A stretch of 9,986 nucleotides of DNA. Source: an uncultured Clostridia bacterium. GTDB taxonomy: Bacteria > Bacillota > Clostridia > Oscillospirales > Oscillospiraceae. The stretch is taken from contig CAMGCA010000045.1 in assembly GCA_946011705.1 (NCBI GenBank), positions 1 through 9,986 of the forward strand. Direction: 5' to 3'. Under the pieces are notes generated by a model. That model did not search any database. It was not told the DNA's origin and saw only the letters and a list, made by a program, of their open reading frames with translations. Position numbers and translations under genes: made by a program. This document shows positions 1 through 7,012 of the stretch, one piece after another; position 1 is the stretch's first letter; each line of letters starts with the position of its first letter.

Positions 1-1548
1 GCTACCCCGCTGGTGGCCGCCGCCGACGGCCCCATGCCCCAGCCCCGGTTCGTGCTGCAGAAGGCACTGGAACTGGGCCACAAGGTCATCGTGGCTGTGA
101 ACAAGATCGACAAGCCCGACGCCCGGATTCATGAGGTCATGGACGAGGTGCTGGAGCTGCTGCTGGAGCTGGACGCCACCGACGAGCAGTTCAACTCCCC
201 CACCGTGTTCTGCTCCGGCCGTCAGGGCACCGCTTCCTACGGCCCCGACGAGGTTGGCACCGATCTGACCCCCCTGTTCGAAACCATCGTCAATTATATC
301 CCCGCCCCCGGCGGCGATGACACCGCTCCCCTGCAGCTGCTGGTGTCCTCCATCGACTATAACGAGTATGTGGGCCGAATTGCCGTTGGCCGTGTGGAAC
401 GGGGCACCATCAAGGTCAATCAGGAGGTCACCATCTGCGACTTCCACGACCCCGAAATCAAGCAGAAGGGCAAGGTGGTTGCCCTGTACGAGTTTGATGG
501 GCTGGGCAAGAACCCCATCCAGGAAGCCCACGCCGGTGAGATTGTAGCCCTTTCCGGCATGGCGGACATCACCATCGGCCGCACCCTGTGCGCCCCCGAC
601 TGTGTGGAAGCCCTGCCCTTCGTGAAAATCTCCGACCCCACCATCGAAATGACCTTCGCCGTCAACGATTCTCCCTTCGCCGGTAAGGAGGGCAAGTTCG
701 TCACCTCCCGGAACCTGCGGGACCGGCTGGAAAAGGAACTGCTGAAAGATGTGTCCCTCCACGTCACCGAGCAGGGCACCGATGCCTTCAATGTGGCGGG
801 CCGGGGCGAGATGCACCTGTCCATCCTGATGGAGACCATGCGCCGGGAGGGCTTTGAGTTCTCCGTATCCACTCCCCGTGTGTTGACGAAGACCATCGAC
901 GGCAAGGTCTGCGAGCCTATCGAGCGGATGGTGGCCGACGTGCCCGAGGAGTGCATGGGCTCCGTCATCGAGAAAATGGGCCGCCGGAAGGGTGACCTGC
1001 TGGGCATGACCCCCATGGGCAACCGCTATCGTTTGGAGTTCCTGGTTCCCTCCCGTGGCCTGTTCGGCTACCGCAGCGAGTTCCTCACCGACACCAAGGG
1101 CGAGGGTATCATGTCCTCCGTGCTGGATAGCTATGCTCCCATGAAGGGCGAAAATGAGCGCCGTCTGGTGGGTTCCCTCATCGCCTTCGAGCCCGGCGAG
1201 GCCGTGACCTACGGTCTGGGCGCGGCCCAGGAGCGGGGCACCCTGCTGATTGGGCCTGGCACCCCAGTCTATGCCGGTATGGTGGTAGGCATTTGCAGCC
1301 GGAACGAGGATATGACCGTCAACGTCTGCAAGCGCAAGCAGCTGACCAATATGCGTGCCGCCGGTTCCGATGACGCCATCCGACTGGTGCCCCCCAAGAA
1401 TATGTCTCTGGAACAGTGTCTGGAATTTCTGGCAGACGACGAGCTGCTGGAATGCACCCCCAAGAGCCTGCGCATCCGTAAGCGGGAGCTGGATCACAGC
1501 ATCCGTATGCGCAACCTCATGAAGAAGCGGGCACAGGAGCAGGGCTAG
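1..1548 (+). CDS. typA: Ribosome-associated GTPase TypA/BipA, 5' end missing
   Basis: Translation-factor-like GTPase of the EF-G family that binds the ribosome and helps assembly and stress adaptation. The frame is open from base 1, so the gene runs off the window: roughly the first 100 residues of a ~610-residue protein, with the P-loop, switch I and the DTPGH motif, are absent. What remains starts in the segment GPMPQxRFVLQKALELGHK and keeps the G4 motif NKID (bases 100-111), followed by the EF-Tu-like domain 2, the EF-G-like domain (GRGEMHLSILMETMRREG, about bases 799-852) and the BipA-specific C-terminal domain. It ends in TAG at 1546. A GTG at base 13 could be read as a start, but it lies inside the conserved G domain and is not the true start. 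Two conserved positions near the edge look miscalled (see findings). Family assignment is secure. Confidence 0.96.
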   Translation, partial: ATPLVAAADGPMPQPRFVLQKALELGHKVIVAVNKIDKPDARIHEVMDEVLELLLELDATDEQFNSPTVFCSGRQGTASYGPDEVGTDLTPLFETIVNYIPAPGGDDTAPLQLLVSSIDYNEYVGRIAVGRVERGTIKVNQEVTICDFHDPEIKQKGKVVALYEFDGLGKNPIQEAHAGEIVALSGMADITIGRTLCAPDCVEALPFVKISDPTIEMTFAVNDSPFAGKEGKFVTSRNLRDRLEKELLKDVSLHVTEQGTDAFNVAGRGEMHLSILMETMRREGFEFSVSTPRVLTKTIDGKVCEPIERMVADVPEECMGSVIEKMGRRKGDLLGMTPMGNRYRLEFLVPSRGLFGYRSEFLTDTKGEGIMSSVLDSYAPMKGENERRLVGSLIAFEPGEAVTYGLGAAQERGTLLIGPGTPVYAGMVVGICSRNEDMTVNVCKRKQLTNMRAAGSDDAIRLVPPKNMSLEQCLEFLADDELLECTPKSLRIRKRELDHSIRMRNLMKKRAQEQG

Positions 1549-1553
1549 GCCAC

Positions 1554-2645
1554 ATGAAAGCGGTTTTCTTCGCTTTAATTTTCGTCCTCTGCCTGATGGG
1601 CTGCGGCAAGTCCCTCCCGGAAGAAACGCTGCCGTCCACGGAAGCTCCCCTGCCGGTAATGGCGGCGGAGGCCGCCGTGGAAACGACAGGCCCCACCGAA
1701 ACGGAGCCGCAGGAGGAACGGTTTCTCCTGACCTTCGCGGGGGACTGCACCCTGGGCGCGAATCCCAAAAACACCTACGCCGATGTGGGCTTTCCCCGGG
1801 TGGTGGGGGAGGATTACGCCTACCCTTTCCAAAATGTGGTTTCTTATTTTGAAGCGGACGATGCCACCTTCGTGAATCTGGAGGGCACGCTCACCGACGT
1901 GGGAAACCCGGCGGACAAGACCTACACCTTCCGCGGTTCTCCGGCCTATAGCCATATTCTCACGGACAATTCCGTGGAAGTGGTTACGCTGGCCAACAAC
2001 CACAGCTTTGACTATGGGCAGGCCGGGTACAATTCCACCCGGACGGTTCTGGAAGAAGCGGGTGTTCCCTACGGAGAACGTGACACTGGCGTTCTGATTG
2101 AGCTGGACTGTGGCCTGAACGTAGGCTTGTACGGCATGGTCTACTACAAGCTGGATGTGGAGGACATGAAGACGGAGATCGCTTCTCTGCGGGAGCAGGG
2201 GGCCGAGCTGGTGATCGTGGCCCCCCACTGGGGCGTGGAGGGCAGCTACTGTCCAACCCAGCTTCAAATTGATGTCGGTCACGCAGCCATCGATGCGGGT
2301 GCCAACATCGTCTGGGGCAGCCATCCTCATGTGCTTCAGCCCGTCGAGGAGTACGGCGACGGGATCATCTACTACTCCATGGGCAACTTCTGTTTCGGCG
2401 GAAACAGCAAGCCAGAGGATTTTGACACAGTACTTTTGCAGCAGGAGGTCATCCGCAGCCCGGAGAGTGAAATTTCTCTGGGAATCCTGAAAATCATCCC
2501 CTGCTCCATCAGTTCTGAAAAAAATGTCAACAACTACCAGCCCACTCCCATGGCAGCGGATTCGGAAGAATATATCCGGGTGCTCAGCAAGCTGGACAGC
2601 TCCTTTGAAGGGCCCAATCTGAAAATCCGCAAAATCGGGAAATAA
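1554..2645 (+). CDS. CapA/PgsA-family metallophosphatase-like lipoprotein
   Basis: A 363-residue exported protein. Residues 1-17 form a lipoprotein signal (hydrophobic VFFALIFVLCL, lipobox LMGC with Cys17), followed by a Ser/Pro/Glu-rich spacer to about residue 55, so the protein should be anchored on the outer face of the membrane. The catalytic domain then shows the ordered CapA motifs: GD at 63-64, NLEG 108-111, NNH 148-150, HWG 225-227, GSHPHV 255-260 and SMGNF 275-279. All the presumed metal ligands (Asp, Asn, His) are present. The family includes PgsA/CapA of poly-gamma-glutamate capsule synthesis, but no capB/capC partners are here, so the substrate is unknown. The ATG lies 5 nt after the typA stop; the best Shine-Dalgarno (AGGAG, 1535-1539) is 14 nt away, so translation is probably coupled to typA. 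No clear terminator follows. Confidence 0.9.
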   Translation: MKAVFFALIFVLCLMGCGKSLPEETLPSTEAPLPVMAAEAAVETTGPTETEPQEERFLLTFAGDCTLGANPKNTYADVGFPRVVGEDYAYPFQNVVSYFEADDATFVNLEGTLTDVGNPADKTYTFRGSPAYSHILTDNSVEVVTLANNHSFDYGQAGYNSTRTVLEEAGVPYGERDTGVLIELDCGLNVGLYGMVYYKLDVEDMKTEIASLREQGAELVIVAPHWGVEGSYCPTQLQIDVGHAAIDAGANIVWGSHPHVLQPVEEYGDGIIYYSMGNFCFGGNSKPEDFDTVLLQQEVIRSPESEISLGILKIIPCSISSEKNVNNYQPTPMAADSEEYIRVLSKLDSSFEGPNLKIRKIGK

Positions 2646-2648
2646 ATA

Positions 2649-2677
2649 TTGACCAAACCGCATTTTTCGGTTATAAT
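2649..2677 (+). promoter_or_regulatory. Sigma-A promoter of the rpmH block
   Basis: The -35 box TTGACC (2649-2654), an exactly 17-nt spacer and the consensus -10 box TATAAT (2672-2677) start 3 nt after the capA stop. Transcription should begin near 2684, leaving a ~90-nt leader before rpmH. The spacer itself holds a small dyad, AACCG (2656-2660) / CGGTT (2668-2672). This is the only strong promoter I see for rpmH-rnpA-yidD-yidC-jag. Confidence 0.85.
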
Positions 2678-2683
2678 GATTTG

Positions 2684-2773
2684 GCATGACCGTATTGGTC
2701 TGTAAAATTTGTGTTGCTGCGGTCAATTTTTGACTGTTGAGCATATTGAATTTTGACAGGAGGTGTAAGTGTT
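2684..2773 (+). promoter_or_regulatory. rpmH leader with two small hairpins and strong RBS
   Basis: The predicted 5' leader contains two short stems: GACC/GGTC (2688-2691 with 2697-2700) and GTCAA/TTGAC (2722-2726 with 2730-2734). A very strong Shine-Dalgarno, AGGAGGTG (2758-2765), sits 8 nt before the ATG. The stems are only 4-5 bp, so a regulatory role is not shown; the leader is AT-rich compared with its surroundings. No DnaA-box cluster is present. Confidence 0.4.
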
Positions 2774-2908
2774 ATGAAGCGTACCTATCAGCCCAGCCGT
2801 CGTCATCGTTCCAAGGTTCACGGTTTCCGTCAGAGAATGGCTACTTCCAACGGCCGTAAGGTTCTGGCCCGCCGCCGCGCCAAGGGCCGCAAGGTTCTGT
2901 CCGCCTGA
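2774..2908 (+). CDS. rpmH: 50S ribosomal protein bL34
   Basis: A 44-residue, Arg/Lys-rich protein of the large ribosomal subunit that sits among 23S rRNA helices. It begins [20 protein letters not shown], continues [20 protein letters not shown] and ends VLSA, which is the full-length bL34 pattern with no gaps. The start is fixed by the MKRT signature and the AGGAGGTG ribosome-binding site 8 nt upstream. It is the first gene after the strong promoter at 2649 and is followed by a terminator-like hairpin before rnpA, which fits the much greater need for L34 than for the RNase P protein. In many Bacillota rpmH is next to dnaA and the origin; here the upstream gene is a co-oriented capA-like gene. 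Confidence 0.97.
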   Translation: MKRTYQPSRRHRSKVHGFRQRMATSNGRKVLARRRAKGRKVLSA

Positions 2909-2975
2909 TGCGCCTGTTGCGTGGGTCGATACCACACAAAACGGAATAGCGCCTACAGAGCGAAACGGGAGCTAC

Positions 2976-3019
2976 AGCGGGGTGAATGCAGCATTCGCCC
3001 CGCTCCCTTTTTAGCGGGG
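2976..3019 (+). terminator. Terminator/attenuator hairpin between rpmH and rnpA, with alternative pairing
   Basis: Arm 2976-2989 pairs with 2991-3004 (14 bp with one G-U pair; the apex must open a few pairs to form a loop). CCC and a five-T tract (3008-3012) follow, the layout of an intrinsic terminator. The heptamer AGCGGGG of the first arm (2976-2982) recurs at 3013-3019, so the shared CCCCGCT (2998-3004) can pair with either copy. The two structures exclude each other. I infer partial termination that lowers rnpA expression relative to rpmH; whether switching is regulated cannot be seen. Confidence 0.7.
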
Positions 3020-3042
3020 CGTATTCGCGATAGGATGATTTC

Positions 3043-3390
3043 ATGAAGTATTCAACCAGTCTGAAACTCAACCACATCTTCCGCCGCCTGTACCACACCT
3101 CCGGCTTTGCCGATGGTCTTCTGGTGCTCTACGCCCGGAAAAACCGGACTGCCGAAAATCGGGTGGGCATCACCGTCAGCAAGAAGCTGGGCAAGGCCCA
3201 TGTGCGCAACCGCACCCGCCGCCGTATTCGGGAGGTCTACCGGCTCAACGAGGCGTGCTTTCGTCCCGGCTGGGACATTGTGGTGGTTGCCCGCAGCAAG
3301 GCTGTGGATGCCGAGTTTTCTCAGCTCACGAAAAGCTATCTGACGCTGGCGAAAAAGGCGGGCATTCTGCGGGAAGGAGTCCAGCCGTGA
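3043..3390 (+). CDS. rnpA: Ribonuclease P protein component
   Basis: Protein subunit of RNase P, which binds the catalytic RNA and helps cut the 5' leader from pre-tRNAs in the cytoplasm. It is 115 residues, the usual size. The N-terminal part carries the family pattern ([19 protein letters not shown]), then [20 protein letters not shown] with the RNR signature at residues 55-57 inside the basic helix [10 protein letters not shown] (55-64) that contacts the RNA. The C-terminal part, [12 protein letters not shown], is also typical. The ATG has a modest Shine-Dalgarno, AGGATG at 3032-3037. The TGA stop (3388-3390) overlaps the GTG start of yidD by 2 nt, so the two are translationally coupled. 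The RNase P RNA gene is not in the window. Confidence 0.95.
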   Translation: MKYSTSLKLNHIFRRLYHTSGFADGLLVLYARKNRTAENRVGITVSKKLGKAHVRNRTRRRIREVYRLNEACFRPGWDIVVVARSKAVDAEFSQLTKSYLTLAKKAGILREGVQP

Positions 3391-3574
3391 AAACCATCCT
3401 CATTGCTCTGATCCGTTTTTTCCGGCACGGTGCCGGTTTCGGCCTACCTGCAGCGCCTACGCCATGGAGGCAATTGGCAAGTACGGGGCATGGAAGGGCG
3501 GCATACTCGCCCTGAAGCGTTTTTTACGCTGCAATCCCTTCTACAAAGGGGATATTATCGACCCCGTTCCTTGA
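3387..3574 (+). pseudogene. yidD: Membrane-insertion factor YidD, broken by internal deletion/frameshift
   Basis: YidD is a small amphipathic protein at the inner face of the membrane that assists YidC-dependent insertion. The GTG start (3387) gives [14 protein letters not shown], a good YidD N-terminus. The continuation is in another frame: from TGC at 3431 it reads [20 protein letters not shown] and on through LKRFLRCNP to a TGA at 3572-3574, again clearly YidD, with the CRFxPTCS signature. The two parts are offset by 2 nt and lack roughly nine or ten residues (the YISPxxxP segment). As written, translation from 3387 would stop at 3515 with a nonsense C-terminus. The join lies on the perfect palindrome CCGGCAC-G-GTGCCGG (3422-3436). 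It may be a real deletion or an assembly collapse. The place between rnpA and yidC is standard. Confidence 0.88.
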
Positions 3575-3609
3575 CTCCCATCCCCAACAATCCTTAAGGA
3601 GGAAAGCCA

Positions 3610-4851
3610 ATGATTCTCGCATTCAAGCTCAGCGACATCATCACCGTCCCCTTCGGCTGGCTGCTGGCACTGCTGTACCACACCACCAACAACTACGGTG
3701 TCGCTCTGATCATCTTCGGTCTGGCGGTTCAGGTCATTCTGACCCCCATCAACGCCAAGGCCAAAAAGGGCATGATGGGTATGTCCCGTCTAACCCCCCA
3801 GGTGCAGGACATCCAGCGCCGCTATCCCAACGATCCCCAGAAGCAGAACGAGCTGACCCAGAAGCTGTATCAGGACGCGGGCGTGTCCATGACCGGCGGC
3901 TGTCTGTGGAGCTTTATTCCCATGCTGATTCTGATTCCCCTGTACGCCGTCATCCGTCAGCCCATCACCTACATCCTCATGGAGTCTCAGGAGACTGTCA
4001 CCGAGATCATCCGGGTGCTGAAGGAGATTGCTCCAGATATCTTCACCAAGAACAGCTACTACGATGAGATCTACGCCGCGCAGGCCCTGCCCATGTACGC
4101 CGAACAGCTGAAGGCTGCCATCCCCGCCATCAAGGATGTCACTCTTGCCGGCATCAACTTCAACTTCCTGGGCATCAACCTGGGCGCTGTGCCCCAGTTC
4201 AACATCTTCAGCCCCACCTGGGTCTGGAACTGGGCTCACATCGGCGCCTTCCTGATCCCCTGCCTGTCCGCCGGTTCTCAGGTGCTGCAGATGTGGATCA
4301 GCCAGAAGACCAACGATTCCGTCATCACCAACGAAAAGGGCGTTCAGGACGAGGAGACTGCCAAGAAATCTCAGGCAGCCCAGACCAATCAGACCATGAT
4401 GCTGATGATGCCCCTGATGTCCCTGTGGATCGGCTTCACCCTATCCGCCGGTCTGTCCCTGTACTGGTTCATCGGCGGCGTGTTCCGTATGGTCACCGAC
4501 CCCATCATGACCAACCACTACCGCAAGATCTATGATGCCGAGGATGCCGTCCGGCTCCAGAAGGCGCTGGAGGAAGAGCGGATCGAGGCCGAGAAGGAGC
4601 GGATCCGGGCCGAGCGCCGGGCCGCCAACCCCGAGGGCATCACCACCAACACCAGCAAGAAGAAGCTGCAAAAGCAGCAGCGGGATCAGGAGCAGGCCGC
4701 CAAGGCTGCCGCCGCCAAAGAGTACGCTGCCCGGAAGGGTATCGTTGAGGACGAGGATGAGGAGGACGCCTGTATGTCCGGCATTCCCAGCCGTCCCTAC
4801 TGCAAGGGCCGCAACTATGATCCCAACCGCTACAGCGCAACGGAGGAATAA
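3610..4851 (+). CDS. yidC: Membrane protein insertase YidC/Oxa1 family
   Basis: Inserts membrane proteins into the cytoplasmic membrane, alone or with Sec. It has 413 residues and starts after a strong TAAGGAGG. Likely membrane segments are at about residues 29-46, 98-118, 208-230 and 262-292. The cytosolic hairpin after the first is basic (INAKAKKGMMGMSRLTPQVQ). A loop of about 85 residues (123-207) is longer than in Bacillus SpoIIIJ. The tail from residue 304 is long, charged and probably helical, rich in Glu/Arg/Lys/Ala, and ends in an acidic run (EDEDEEDA) and a segment with two Cys (388, 398). The position where Bacillus enzymes have the groove arginine aligns by eye with Gln41 (VALIIFGLAVQVILTP). 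There is no lipobox, unlike SpoIIIJ. The gene ends in TAA 3 nt before jag. Confidence 0.95.
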   Translation: MILAFKLSDIITVPFGWLLALLYHTTNNYGVALIIFGLAVQVILTPINAKAKKGMMGMSRLTPQVQDIQRRYPNDPQKQNELTQKLYQDAGVSMTGGCLWSFIPMLILIPLYAVIRQPITYILMESQETVTEIIRVLKEIAPDIFTKNSYYDEIYAAQALPMYAEQLKAAIPAIKDVTLAGINFNFLGINLGAVPQFNIFSPTWVWNWAHIGAFLIPCLSAGSQVLQMWISQKTNDSVITNEKGVQDEETAKKSQAAQTNQTMMLMMPLMSLWIGFTLSAGLSLYWFIGGVFRMVTDPIMTNHYRKIYDAEDAVRLQKALEEERIEAEKERIRAERRAANPEGITTNTSKKKLQKQQRDQEQAAKAAAAKEYAARKGIVEDEDEEDACMSGIPSRPYCKGRNYDPNRYSATEE

Positions 4852-4854
4852 ACC

Positions 4855-5763
4855 ATGGAAAAGACCATCGTATCCACCGGAAAAACCATTGATCTTGCCA
4901 TCGAGGCTGCTCTGAACCAGCTGGGTCTGGACCGGGACAGCGTGTCCGTCATGGTTCTGCAGCAGGCCAAGACCGGCTTCCTGGGCTTCGGTGCCCAGCC
5001 CGCCAAGGTTCAGCTGACCTACGAAGTGCCGGATCCCGTGGTGGAGAAGGCCCCCGAGAAGCCCAAGAGTGCTCTGGGCAGTGCTTCCCGCTCCAAACCC
5101 AAGGCCGCCGCCATCCCCGGTGTAACCCCCGAGCCTGCCAAGCCCGAGGCCCCCAAGCCCGCCGCTCCCAAGGCCGAAGCGCCGAAGGCTCCCCGACAGG
5201 ACAAGGCCAAGGCTCCCCGCCCTGAAAAGAAGGCGGAAGCCCCCAAGGCCCCCAGAGAGCAGAAGCCGGAAAAGAAGGCAGAGTCCAAGGTGTACACTCC
5301 CGCCGAGCCCGGCTCCACCGAGGAAAAAATCGAAGTCTTCATCAAGGGTCTGCTGGAGCACATGGGCTCTCAGGCCGTTCCCCAATGCGTGAAGATGGAG
5401 AATAACACCTATAAGGTTGACCTGGTCGGCGATGATCTGGGTTACCTGATCGGCCGCCGGGGCGACACCCTGGACGCCATTCAGCATCTGGCCAACTACA
5501 CCATCAACCGTGGCGTGGACGGTCACGTCCGGGTGAATGTGGACGCCGAGTGCTACCGGGAAAAGCGGGAGGACAGCCTGCGCCGCTACGCCCGGAAGAA
5601 GGCCCAGCAGGTGCTGAAGGCCCGCCGCCGCACCACCCTGGAGCCTATGAACGCCTACGAGCGGCACGTCATCCACGCCGCACTGCAGGACATGGACAAC
5701 ATTACCACCCACTCCACCGGTGTGGAGCCAAACCGCCGGGTGGTCATCGAGTATGTAAGATAA
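4855..5763 (+). CDS. jag: RNA-binding protein Jag/KhpB (Jag_N-KH-R3H)
   Basis: Single-stranded-nucleic-acid-binding protein; KhpB homologues in Gram-positive bacteria partner with KhpA and influence cell-wall growth and division. It has 302 residues. The Jag N-terminal domain spans about 1-57 (KTGFLGFGAQPAKVQL). A low-complexity Ala/Pro/Lys/Glu linker covers about 60-150, longer than in many homologues. The KH domain covers about 158-232, with the loop GRRG at 200-203 inside DLGYLIGRRGDTLDAIQHLA. The R3H domain covers about 233-302, with Arg270 and His274 in YERHVIHAAL. The ATG is 3 nt after yidC with GGAGG at 4842-4846, so the pair is co-translated. Genes usually found next (mnmE, mnmG) are replaced by a hairpin and the convergent folD. 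Confidence 0.95.
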   Translation: MEKTIVSTGKTIDLAIEAALNQLGLDRDSVSVMVLQQAKTGFLGFGAQPAKVQLTYEVPDPVVEKAPEKPKSALGSASRSKPKAAAIPGVTPEPAKPEAPKPAAPKAEAPKAPRQDKAKAPRPEKKAEAPKAPREQKPEKKAESKVYTPAEPGSTEEKIEVFIKGLLEHMGSQAVPQCVKMENNTYKVDLVGDDLGYLIGRRGDTLDAIQHLANYTINRGVDGHVRVNVDAECYREKREDSLRRYARKKAQQVLKARRRTTLEPMNAYERHVIHAALQDMDNITTHSTGVEPNRRVVIEYVR

Positions 5764-5770
5764 CGCAGAA

Positions 5771-5795
5771 AGCCCCAGCCGAACCGGTTGGGGCT
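5771..5795 (+). terminator. Hairpin after jag
   Basis: An 11-bp stem (one G-T pair) with a 3-nt loop: AGCCCCAGCCG, AAC, CGGTTGGGGCT. It starts 7 nt after the jag stop. Only two T follow on the + strand, so as an intrinsic terminator it is weak; it could also stabilise the mRNA 3' end. A second perfect dyad, GCGGCGA-G-TCGCCGC, follows at 5799-5813. Confidence 0.6.
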
Positions 5796-5901
5796 TCAGC
5801 GGCGAGTCGCCGCGGACAATGCGTCACGGACACTGGGTGGTTGTCGTACATCCTCTGGGCCCCTCGACTGGAACCGCTCAGTAAATGCAGAATATTGCCT
5901 C

Positions 5902-5935
5902 AAAAAACAGGGAGCAGTCCGTGAACTGCTCCCTG
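5902..5935 (-). terminator. Intrinsic terminator of folD
   Basis: A perfect 11-bp stem, CAGGGAGCAGT (5908-5918) with ACTGCTCCCTG (5925-5935), has a 6-nt loop. On the - strand it is followed directly by six T (5907-5902). It begins 15 nt beyond the folD stop. The classic stem plus U-tract makes this a confident call. Confidence 0.88.
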
Positions 5936-5949
5936 AAATGCTTTATCCT

Positions 5950-6828
5950 TTAAGCCCGCTCAGCGGCCTCCACAACGTGCTTCATCAGCACAGAGGTGGT
6001 GACGGAACCTACACCGCCGGGAACGGGGGTGATGGCATCAACAATCGCGGCAACCTCGTCGAACTTGGCGTCGCCGGCGATGGCGCCCTTGCCGCCCTTG
6101 GCGTTTGGCTTGTTCTCGTCCCAGTTGATGGACACGTCAATGACCACCTGGCCGGGCCGGACGTAGTCGGCGGTCAGAGAGTTCAGCACACCGGCGGCGG
6201 AGACGATGATGTCAGCGCCCTTGCAGATTTCAGCGGTGTTCACGGTCTTGGTGTGGCAGACGGTGACGGTGGCGTTCTTGCCCATGAGCATCATGGCAGC
6301 AGGCTTGCCCACAACCAGAGACCGGCCGATGACGACAGCGTTCTTGCCCTTGCAGTCGATGCCGTAGTAGTCCAGAATCTCCATGCAGGCGGAAGGCGTG
6401 CAGGGGGCGAGGCCCAGATCGTTCAGGCCCTCGAACACACCGGCGTTGGACAGGTGGGTCATGCAGTCCACGTCCTTCTGGGGCGCCAGGCGGTTGCAGA
6501 TTTCGTTCTGGTCGGCCTTCAGGTGCTTGGGCAGGGGCCGGAACATGAGAACACCGTGGATGGAGTCATCGGCGTTGACCTGATCGATGACAGAGAGCAC
6601 ATCCTCCTTGGTGGCGTCGGCAGGCAGCTCGAACTTCTTGACGTCCACGCCCACCAGCTCGGCGCGCTTGGTTGCGCCCTTCTCGTAGGACAAGTCGGAG
6701 GGGTCAGCGCCCACGCGGATGATGCCCAGAGTGGGGACAATGCCCTTCTCCCGCAGAGCAGCGGTACGGGTCTGCAGATTGGCGTTCAGAGCATCGGTGA
6801 CTTCCTTGCCCAACAGTAACTTTGCCAT
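5950..6828 (-). CDS. folD: Methylene-THF dehydrogenase family protein, divergent FolD
   Basis: FolD oxidises 5,10-methylene-THF to methenyl-THF with NAD(P), and classical members also hydrolyse methenyl-THF to 10-formyl-THF. This one has 292 residues; the ATG has GGAG 9 nt upstream. Family motifs are FRPLPKHL (96-103), KDVDC (118-122), TPSACMEILDYYGID (144-158), the dinucleotide loop VVIGRSLVVGKPAAMMLM (165-182), SAAG (210-213) and TPVPGGVGSVT (267-277). By eye alignment to E. coli FolD, Tyr50 is kept (Tyr48), but Lys54 aligns with Ala52 and Gln98 with Phe96; both are tied to the cyclohydrolase reaction. I therefore suspect mainly a dehydrogenase, paired with FchA. It lies downstream of fchA on the same strand, 279 nt away across a repeat region, and its own promoter is not clear. 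Confidence 0.93.
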   Translation of the reverse strand: MAKLLLGKEVTDALNANLQTRTAALREKGIVPTLGIIRVGADPSDLSYEKGATKRAELVGVDVKKFELPADATKEDVLSVIDQVNADDSIHGVLMFRPLPKHLKADQNEICNRLAPQKDVDCMTHLSNAGVFEGLNDLGLAPCTPSACMEILDYYGIDCKGKNAVVIGRSLVVGKPAAMMLMGKNATVTVCHTKTVNTAEICKGADIIVSAAGVLNSLTADYVRPGQVVIDVSINWDENKPNAKGGKGAIAGDAKFDEVAAIVDAITPVPGGVGSVTTSVLMKHVVEAAERA

Positions 6829-6887
6829 GTATCATTTCTCCTTACTTTATCAAATCTAAACGGTAAACTCTTTGAATCGGTAGCGTT

Positions 6888-6973
6888 ACCGAGCAGCGCC
6901 TAATGGTGTTACGACTACAGACACGTTGGTAACGCATTAGCCGTCGGCCTTGCCGACCGCATTGGCCGGCCGC
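6888..6973. repeat. 86-bp direct repeat, copy 1
   Basis: Begins ACCGAGCAGCGCC and ends GGCCGC. It matches copy 2 (7013-7098) at 79 of 86 positions without gaps, with an exact 125-nt offset. It contains a 6-bp stem, GTCGGC-CTT-GCCGAC, and a smaller CGTT-GGT-AACG dyad. In front of it, CGGTA-GCGT-TACCG (6878-6891) forms another short stem. It lies in the folD-side half of the fchA-folD gap. No open frame or known RNA family is recognisable. Confidence 0.93.
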
Positions 6974-7012
6974 CCAGTAGATCAGGGTTCCAGCTTTTTT
7001 CCGTAGTAACGA

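Noticed and set aside
2646..2773. Replication origin upstream of rpmH
   Set aside because: The gap is AT-rich, but it has no cluster of TTATCCACA-like boxes and no dnaA; it is better explained as a promoter and leader.
5796..5901. tRNA or small RNA in the convergent jag-folD gap
   Set aside because: I could not build a cloverleaf or other convincing fold beyond the small GCGGCGA/TCGCCGC dyad, and there is no promoter.
5824..5924. 8-nt inverted repeat TCACGGAC (5824-5831) / GTCCGTGA (5917-5924) across the jag-folD gap
   Set aside because: It is short and far apart, and the downstream arm belongs to the folD terminator loop; probably chance.
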